DNA from: Humitalea sp050632385
GTDB taxonomy: Bacteria > Pseudomonadota > Alphaproteobacteria > Acetobacterales > Acetobacteraceae
DNA: 64,000 nt
Direction of reading: 5' to 3'
Assembly (NCBI RefSeq): GCF_050632385.1
Contig: NZ_CP192599.1
Location: 248,001 to 312,000 of the forward strand
Part shown: positions 59,338-64,000 of the stretch, piece after piece
How the letters are laid out: each line of letters begins with the position of its first letter
How positions within the stretch are numbered: position 1 is the first letter of the stretch
The notes under the pieces: model-generated
The model's input: only the letters and a program-made list of their open reading frames with translations
Database searches by the model: none
Told to the model about the DNA's origin: nothing
Program-made: the position numbers and the translations under genes

Positions 59338-59873
59338 TGCTGCCCCGGACCCTGCGGCTGGACCCGTCCGACACGGTGGTCTTCGAACCCGCCGCGGCCC
59401 CTGGCGAATGGGCCGTCGCCGGCGGCTTCATGTTCTGGGACGAAGACCCGGCCGACATGGCCGGCAAGCGCCGCCAGGCCTTTCGCAGCGGATTTCTGGG
59501 GCTTGGCTCCTTCGGCTGGTCCACCTTGGTCGAGGTCGCGCCCTGCGATCCCGCCGCCCGCGCCGCCGCCGTCGCGGCGCTGGCCTTCCATATCCGCCGT
59601 GCCCTCGGCGCCCCCGACGATGCCGCCGCCACCGCCGCGGCCGAGGAAGAAATCGCCTTCGCCGAATCCCTCTGCGCCGGCCACGACCCCGGCACCGTCC
59701 TGGCCCTGTCCCGCCGCATCGAGGACGGCCAGCAACGCGAAACCTTCCGCACCCTGCATCGCCGCGACACCCCGCGCGACGATTTCGGCAGCCTGCCGGT
59801 CTTCGGCATCGTGGAGATCACCGGCGAGGACGAACCGATCGACCAACCCGACCTGACCAGGCTCGCGCGATGA
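59334..59873 (+). CDS. FDH-locus protein of unknown function (DUF6505-like)
   Basis: A 179-aa cytosolic protein. N-terminal LPRTLRLDPSDTVVFEPAA and AVAGGFMFWD, then an acidic helical part and a strand-rich end (GSLPVFGIVEIT). From memory it fits the DUF6505 family, which travels with formate dehydrogenase genes; that family name is tentative. Coupled by ATGA to both neighbours, so made in step with the ligase-like and DUF6352-like proteins. Confidence 0.8.
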   Translation: MMLPRTLRLDPSDTVVFEPAAAPGEWAVAGGFMFWDEDPADMAGKRRQAFRSGFLGLGSFGWSTLVEVAPCDPAARAAAVAALAFHIRRALGAPDDAAATAAAEEEIAFAESLCAGHDPGTVLALSRRIEDGQQRETFRTLHRRDTPRDDFGSLPVFGIVEITGEDEPIDQPDLTRLAR

Positions 59874-60895
59874 ACCATTTTCTCCCCGCGCCCGGCGAAT
59901 TCTGGCTCGCGTCAGGCCACGCGCTCTGCGACCGCACGGCGGAGGGGCGGCTGGTCGCGACCCCCGACCTCTGGCGCGCGTTTTTGGCGCGGCCGGAACT
60001 GCTGCCGCCGGAGGAAGCCTGCGACGCCGAACGCGCGCTGCACGCCGCCCTGATGGCCGATCCGCTCAGCCCGCAAGACCCCGCGCCTTTGGCCGATGCC
60101 GATGCGCGGGAAAATTTCGCAGTCTTCCTGCGCTTCCGCGACAAGGTCATGGCGCAACCGACCCTGGAAGCCGCCTGGTGCGCGCTGTATCGCGGCAATG
60201 TCTCCGGCATCCCGCCGATCTTCCTGCAGATGCTGACGCATCTCGTCACCCGCGCGGCGATGGATGGCGTCGGCGATCCCTATATCCTGCGCGCCGCCGA
60301 ATGCCTGTTCCGCAACCAGCGCGCCGCGATCACCCAGGGCGCGACCCTGCTGGCGGATGAGGAAGTCCTGGCCGCACGCGCGGCGGACGCCGACCTGGGG
60401 CCGCTCGGACGCCTGTTGACCGAGGCGGGCGCGACCCCGCGTGAGGCTGAGTTCGACGTGCTGAACGATGCCAATGCCGCATCCTACGCACCCCGGTCCG
60501 ACGCACACGACCTGGCGCTGGACATCGCCGAAAACCGCCCGGGCCAGGCCGGCCTGGCGCGCGCCATCGAGAAATTCTGCGCCCATGTCATCGGCGTCGC
60601 CTGCACCATCCGCTGCGTGCCGGTGATCGAGGATCGCAACTGGACCTGGCACGTCGGCCTGGATGCCGAAGCCACCGGCATCGCCAATGACCTGTGGCAC
60701 GGCAAGAAAGTCGCGCAGGCGCGGCTGGCGCGCATCCTGTGGCTGGCCGTGCTGGAGTTTGCCGATCCGTCGCAGGCGCTGGCGAAACTGCGCGGCAAGC
60801 CGGTCTATCTCGCGCTGGCGATGGATGCGGCCCAGGTCGTGCGGATCAAGCCGCAAAACCTGCTCGCCGGCCTGCCTTTGGCACCCGTGTCATGA
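59870..60895 (+). CDS. FDH-locus protein of unknown function (DUF6352-like)
   Basis: A 341-aa mostly helical protein beginning FLPAPGEFWLASGHALCDR, with IPPIFLQMLTHLVTRAAMDG and a C-terminal part WTWHVGLDAEATGIANDLWHG. I place it tentatively in DUF6352, a family of alphaproteobacterial FDH loci. No membrane segment, signal or metal motif stands out apart from scattered Cys/His. Overlaps neighbours by ATGA at both ends. Confidence 0.82.
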   Translation: MNHFLPAPGEFWLASGHALCDRTAEGRLVATPDLWRAFLARPELLPPEEACDAERALHAALMADPLSPQDPAPLADADARENFAVFLRFRDKVMAQPTLEAAWCALYRGNVSGIPPIFLQMLTHLVTRAAMDGVGDPYILRAAECLFRNQRAAITQGATLLADEEVLAARAADADLGPLGRLLTEAGATPREAEFDVLNDANAASYAPRSDAHDLALDIAENRPGQAGLARAIEKFCAHVIGVACTIRCVPVIEDRNWTWHVGLDAEATGIANDLWHGKKVAQARLARILWLAVLEFADPSQALAKLRGKPVYLALAMDAAQVVRIKPQNLLAGLPLAPVS

Positions 60896-61395
60896 CCGAC
60901 CACCCCGACACCCGGCGCGTCCCCGTCGGCGTGCTGGCCGAACGCCGCCCCGGCGTCACCGCCTGGTCCGATGAAGTCTGGCGCATCGTCGATGTGCTGG
61001 AACAGGCGCCCGACCTGCCCGCCTGGACCTTGCTGCGGCAAGCCGATGGCCGCGCCCTGTTCTTCGCCGGCCAGGCCGATGTCATGCTGCACACCACCGA
61101 CACCGACAATCTGAAGCACAACATCGAATCCACCCAGCCCAGCATCTGGGTCGTGCTGCGCGCCGCCGAAACATCGCCGGGCATGGTACTGCACCACGCG
61201 ACCGTCGACGCGGGAGAGGTCGAGGCCATCGCCGGTTCCGGCAGCGACTTGATGGAAAGCCTGCCGATGCCGCCCTGGCTGCTGGCGCAGGTCCAAACCT
61301 ATGTCGCCCAGCACCACCGCGAACGCGGTTTCTGGAAACGTCGTCGCGATGGCGGCGGCGACTGGCGCCAAAAACGCCAGGAGGAGGAGGAATGA
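60892..61395 (+). CDS. DUF3305 protein, FDH accessory
   Basis: A 167-aa protein of DUF3305: VPVGVLAERRPGVTAWSDEVW at 10-30, GRALFFAGQADVMLHTTDTD, then WVVLRAA and a charged C-terminus (FWKRRRDGGGDWRQKRQEEE). The strand-rich core and position are conserved in FDH loci; it probably helps assemble or insert cofactors in the catalytic subunit. Coupled by ATGA on both sides. Confidence 0.87.
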   Translation: MTDHPDTRRVPVGVLAERRPGVTAWSDEVWRIVDVLEQAPDLPAWTLLRQADGRALFFAGQADVMLHTTDTDNLKHNIESTQPSIWVVLRAAETSPGMVLHHATVDAGEVEAIAGSGSDLMESLPMPPWLLAQVQTYVAQHHRERGFWKRRRDGGGDWRQKRQEEEE

Positions 61396-62015
61396 TCCCC
61401 CCCGACGAGGATGGCTTCCTGACCCGCTGGTCGCGGCGCAAGCGCGGCGAAGCGCTGCCGGAAGAGGATGCGGTGGTGGAGACACCCCGCGTCCCCGAAC
61501 CGACGCCCGACGAAGCCCCCGCCGAACTGCCCAGCCTCGACAGCCTCTCCCTCGACGGCGACCTCACCGCCTTCCTGAAGCCGAACGTGCCGCCCGGCCT
61601 GCGCCATGCTGCATTGCGGCAAATGTGGTCGATGGACGTCGGAATCCGCGATTTCATCGGCCCGGCCGATTACGCCTGGGACTACAATGTCGAAGGCGGC
61701 GTGCCCGGATCGGCCCTGAACCTGGCCGGCAATCTGCGCGCGATGCTGGCGCAGATCGTCGGCCGCACCGAAGGGCAACTCGACGCCGACGACGCGCTGC
61801 TGCGCGGCGAAACACCACCCGAGGTCGAAGACCCCCCCATCCCACCGGACGCCGCGCTCCCCCTGGTCGAGGTCGCGCCGCCCGCCTTCGTGCCGCCCGC
61901 CATCGCCGCCGCCGCCTGGCCCGTCGCGCCGCCCGCGCCCATCGCCGCCGACGACACGCCGCCGCGCATCCCGCCCTTGCCGCGCAAACGCCACGGCGGC
62001 GCCATGCCGGCTTGA
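61392..62015 (+). CDS. DUF3306 protein, FDH accessory
   Basis: A 207-aa protein of DUF3306. N-terminal FLTRWSRRKRGEA, the core LRHAALRQMWSMDVGIRDFIGPADYAWDY (family signature, about 72-100), then a long Pro/Ala-rich, probably disordered tail ending in basic residues. It forms a standard pair with DUF3305. Role in formate dehydrogenase assembly is inferred from context only. Last of the five overlapping accessory genes; a 106-bp gap follows. Confidence 0.87.
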   Translation: MIPPDEDGFLTRWSRRKRGEALPEEDAVVETPRVPEPTPDEAPAELPSLDSLSLDGDLTAFLKPNVPPGLRHAALRQMWSMDVGIRDFIGPADYAWDYNVEGGVPGSALNLAGNLRAMLAQIVGRTEGQLDADDALLRGETPPEVEDPPIPPDAALPLVEVAPPAFVPPAIAAAAWPVAPPAPIAADDTPPRIPPLPRKRHGGAMPA

Positions 62016-62049
62016 CCTATTCGGCGTGCGGCCCACGTGACTTCCTCTT

Positions 62050-62070
62050 GCACCCGCCTGCGGGCGGTGC
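62050..62070 (+). other. Hairpin between DUF3306 and torD-like genes
   Basis: GCACC(C)GCC-TGCG-GGCGGTGC: an 8-bp stem with one bulged C and a 4-nt loop, followed by an AT-rich stretch (GAAATTATTCTGACCAGTTTT). It could be a weak attenuator, and the AT-rich stretch could carry a new promoter for torD-like and fdhA; neither is certain. Confidence 0.4.
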
Positions 62071-62121
62071 GAAATTATTCTGACCAGTTTTCCATGATTC
62101 TTTTAGAGGGTGCCGTCCTGA

Positions 62122-62751
62122 ATGGACGACCGAACGGGGCCAGAAAGCGGCGGGATCACACCGCCCGAATCTTCCAAGGCTGAACCCCTGGGCGATGGAC
62201 GAGCGCGGCTTTTCGCACTGATCGGCCGGCTCTGCGTGGCGCCCCCTGACGCCGATCTGCTGCGCGCCCTGCAAGCGCTGGCCGGCGACACGACCCAGGT
62301 CGGCGAAGCCATCCGCACCCTGGCTGTTGCGGCGCAACAAACGACGCATGACAGCATCAGCCGCGAGTACTTCGATCTCTTCATCGGCGTCGGGCGCGGC
62401 GAGGTCCTGCCCTATGCGTCCTACTACATCACCGGCTTCCTGCACGACCGCCCGCTGGCCGATCTGCGCGCCGACCTGCGCCGGCTGGGGCTGGAACGCG
62501 CGGCCGGCGTGGTCGAGCCCGAGGACCACCTGGGTTTCCTGTGCGAAACCTACGCGGGCCTGCTCTCCGGCGGGTTCGATGGCGGCGCACGCGAAGCCGA
62601 ACGCTTCTTCGCCCGCCACATGCTATCCTGGGCCGGGCGCTGCTTCACCGACATCGAACGCGCGCAAACCGCACAATTCTACCGCGCCGTCGGCACCTTG
62701 GGCCGCACGGTGATCGAGATCGAGCAGGCGGCCGCCGCCTTGCCCGCCTGA
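62122..62751 (+). CDS. TorD/DmsD-type redox enzyme chaperone
   Basis: A 209-aa all-helical chaperone that binds the Tat leader of molybdenum enzymes until folding is done. Family segments: RLFALIGRLCVAPPDADLLRAL, then EYFDLFIGVGRGEVLPYASYY (the conserved core), EPEDHLGFLCETYAGLL and ARHMLSWAGRCFTDIERA. The presumed client is the Tat-tagged catalytic subunit two genes on. AGAGGG lies 11 bases before the ATG. Confidence 0.92.
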   Translation: MDDRTGPESGGITPPESSKAEPLGDGRARLFALIGRLCVAPPDADLLRALQALAGDTTQVGEAIRTLAVAAQQTTHDSISREYFDLFIGVGRGEVLPYASYYITGFLHDRPLADLRADLRRLGLERAAGVVEPEDHLGFLCETYAGLLSGGFDGGAREAERFFARHMLSWAGRCFTDIERAQTAQFYRAVGTLGRTVIEIEQAAAALPA

Positions 62752-62774
62752 CGCGTACAAAGGGGACCCCGACT

Positions 62775-63008
62775 ATGGCCAACGACACCACACCCGAACG
62801 CCGCGGCTTCCTCAAGGCCCTGGGCCTGGGTGCCGGCGCCGCCGTCGCCGCGACCACGACCGCCCAGGCCGCCATGCTGCCGGGCTGGGACCGCGCCGAT
62901 GCCGTGCGCGGCACCCCCACCGCCAAGGAAAGCCAGGCCGACAAGACCAAGGCGCGCTACAGCGAGACGGCGCATGTCGCCGACTTCTACCGCACCAACC
63001 GCTACTGA
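62775..63008 (+). CDS. Small Tat-signal protein of the FDH locus
   Basis: A 77-aa protein with a twin-arginine leader (PERRGFLKALGLGAGAAVA) and a short soluble tail ending HVADFYRTNRY. It matches the formate dehydrogenase region TAT target family (TIGR02811). The tail is too short for an enzyme; it may be a small subunit or assembly factor co-exported with the catalytic subunit. It lies between the chaperone gene (23-bp gap) and fdhA (19-bp gap). Confidence 0.92.
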   Translation: MANDTTPERRGFLKALGLGAGAAVAATTTAQAAMLPGWDRADAVRGTPTAKESQADKTKARYSETAHVADFYRTNRY

Positions 63009-63027
63009 GAGCCGGGAGCAACCCGCC

Positions 63028-64000
63028 ATGCTGATCAAGCGCTCCGACCGCACCGCCACCCGCGCCCGGCTTGCCGCGGCCTATGAGGGCCTGTCCTCCG
63101 GCGGCCTCGACCGCCGGTCCTTCCTGAAACAAGCCGGCGTCACCGGCGGCGTCCTGGCCGGGCTGGGCGCGATCCCGCTGTCCAATGTGCGCCAGGCCGC
63201 CGCCGGGCCGACCAACTTCGCCCTGCCCGTCACCCGCGTCAAAAACATCTGCACGCATTGCTCGGTCGGCTGCACGGTCATCGCCGAAGTGCAGAACGGC
63301 GTCTGGGTCGGCCAGGAACCCGCCTGGGAATCGCCCATCAACCGCGGCACGCATTGCGCCAAGGGCGCCTCGGTGCGCGAGCTGGTGCATGGCGACCGCC
63401 GCATCAAATACCCGATGAAGCTGGTCGATGGTCAGTGGCAGCGCCTGTCCTGGGACACGGCGCTCGCCGAGATCGGCGACCGGCTGATGGCGATCCGCCA
63501 GGCCAGCGGCCCGGACAGCGTGTTCTGGCTCGGCAGCGCCAAGTTCAGCAATGAAGGCGCCTATCTGTTCCGCAAGATGGCGGCTTTTTGGGGGACCAAT
63601 TCGGTCGACCACCAGGCGCGTATCTGCCATTCGACGACCGTCGCGGGCGTGGCCAATACCTGGGGCTACGGCGCGATGACGAATTCCTACAACGACATCC
63701 GCAATGCCAAGACCATGGTCATCATGGGCGGCAACCCGGCCGAGGCGCATCCGGTCTCCTTGCAGCACGTGCTGGCGGGCAAGGAACAGCAGCGCTCGAA
63801 CCTCGTCGTCATCGACCCGCGCTTCACCCGCACCGCGGCCCATGCGACCGAATTCATGCGCATCCGCCCGGGCACCGACATCCCCATCATCTGGGGCCTG
63901 CTCTGGCACATCTTTGCCAACAACTGGGAAGACCGCGAATTCATCGCGACCCGCGTGAACGGCATGGAAGATGTCCGCACCGAAGTCGCCAAATGGACGC
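63028..64000 (+). CDS. Formate dehydrogenase catalytic (alpha) subunit, 5' part
   Basis: The first 324 residues of a molybdopterin oxidoreductase; the gene continues past the window. A Tat leader DRRSFLKQAGVTGG (29-42) indicates periplasmic location. The [4Fe-4S] site is C75-x2-C78-x3-C82-x27-C110. The Mo ligand is Cys200 (QARICHSTTVAG), codon TGC, where E. coli FdnG has selenocysteine, so no Sec insertion is needed. AEAHPVSLQHVL and RFTRTAAHATEFMRIRPGTD are typical of FdnG/FdoG. GGGAG precedes the ATG. Confidence 0.95.
   Translation, partial: MLIKRSDRTATRARLAAAYEGLSSGGLDRRSFLKQAGVTGGVLAGLGAIPLSNVRQAAAGPTNFALPVTRVKNICTHCSVGCTVIAEVQNGVWVGQEPAWESPINRGTHCAKGASVRELVHGDRRIKYPMKLVDGQWQRLSWDTALAEIGDRLMAIRQASGPDSVFWLGSAKFSNEGAYLFRKMAAFWGTNSVDHQARICHSTTVAGVANTWGYGAMTNSYNDIRNAKTMVIMGGNPAEAHPVSLQHVLAGKEQQRSNLVVIDPRFTRTAAHATEFMRIRPGTDIPIIWGLLWHIFANNWEDREFIATRVNGMEDVRTEVAKWT

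Noticed and set aside
1..64000. CRISPR arrays, prophage or plasmid modules
   Set aside because: No regularly spaced short repeats, no phage structural or integrase genes and no replication or partition genes were seen.

Overview
The window is GC-rich, densely packed bacterial chromosome, most consistent with an alphaproteobacterium of the Acetobacteraceae/Rhodospirillales type (Roseomonas-like). The pointers are FlbT/FlaF flagellin regulation, an NDUFA12-type complex I accessory subunit, DUF2155, SelO, many solitary Bug-type (TctC) solute receptors, and frequent ATGA-type start/stop overlaps. The genus is an inference from gene content. One tRNA, one insertion sequence and no CRISPR array, prophage or plasmid function were seen.

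Layout. 1-3.9 kb: flagellar block (partial flagellin, flbT, second flagellin, flaF, DUF1217 protein). 4-11.5 kb: AbrB-type permease, Bug-type receptor, apt, DUF2842 protein, TorF-like porin, tRNA-Pro, cytochrome c' with cytochrome b561, LysM protein, an unknown gene. 11.5-13.0 kb: psd-pssA phosphatidylethanolamine operon. 13.0-14.6 kb: a palindromic repeat element split by an IS481-family insertion with a 6-bp target duplication. 14.6-19.0 kb: manganese ABC transporter operon with divergent mntR. 19.0-22.8 kb: selO, TVP38-type membrane protein, alpha/beta hydrolase, IclR regulator.

22.8-34.4 kb is a catabolic island. A tightly coupled minus-strand operon (hydantoinase A and B, Bug receptor, class II aldolase, second Bug receptor, cupin, PyrD/PreA-like flavoprotein) stands back to back with a plus-strand set (third Bug receptor, xanthine-dehydrogenase-type molybdenum subunit, dienelactone hydrolase). 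Together they could take up and open an N-heterocyclic or cyclic-amide compound. The substrate is unknown.

34.4-56.6 kb is mostly single-copy metabolism and transport: two polytopic membrane proteins, argG, SGNH hydrolase, two MFS carriers, rlmN, IalB-like protein, PPK2, EEP phosphatase, a nuclease-helicase (DUF2075), an EamA exporter, COG3146 acyltransferase, NTF2-like and RidA proteins, MAPEG protein, a degenerate ribonucleotide-reductase-like protein, NDUFA12, mlaD, DUF2155, a CurA-like reductase and a core-MetE. 56.6-64 kb is a formate dehydrogenase locus: a divergent multi-cluster ferredoxin-like protein, then a coupled set of accessory genes (ligase-like protein, four unknown or DUF proteins, TorD-type chaperone, small Tat protein) leading into the catalytic subunit, which runs off the window end.

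Most notable: a composite palindromic repeat found twice, each time filling the gap between convergent genes and looking like a two-way intrinsic terminator; the catalytically degenerate NrdJ-like protein; the candidate N-heterocycle pathway; and two transporters whose reading frames suggest CTG initiation at a CTGA overlap.
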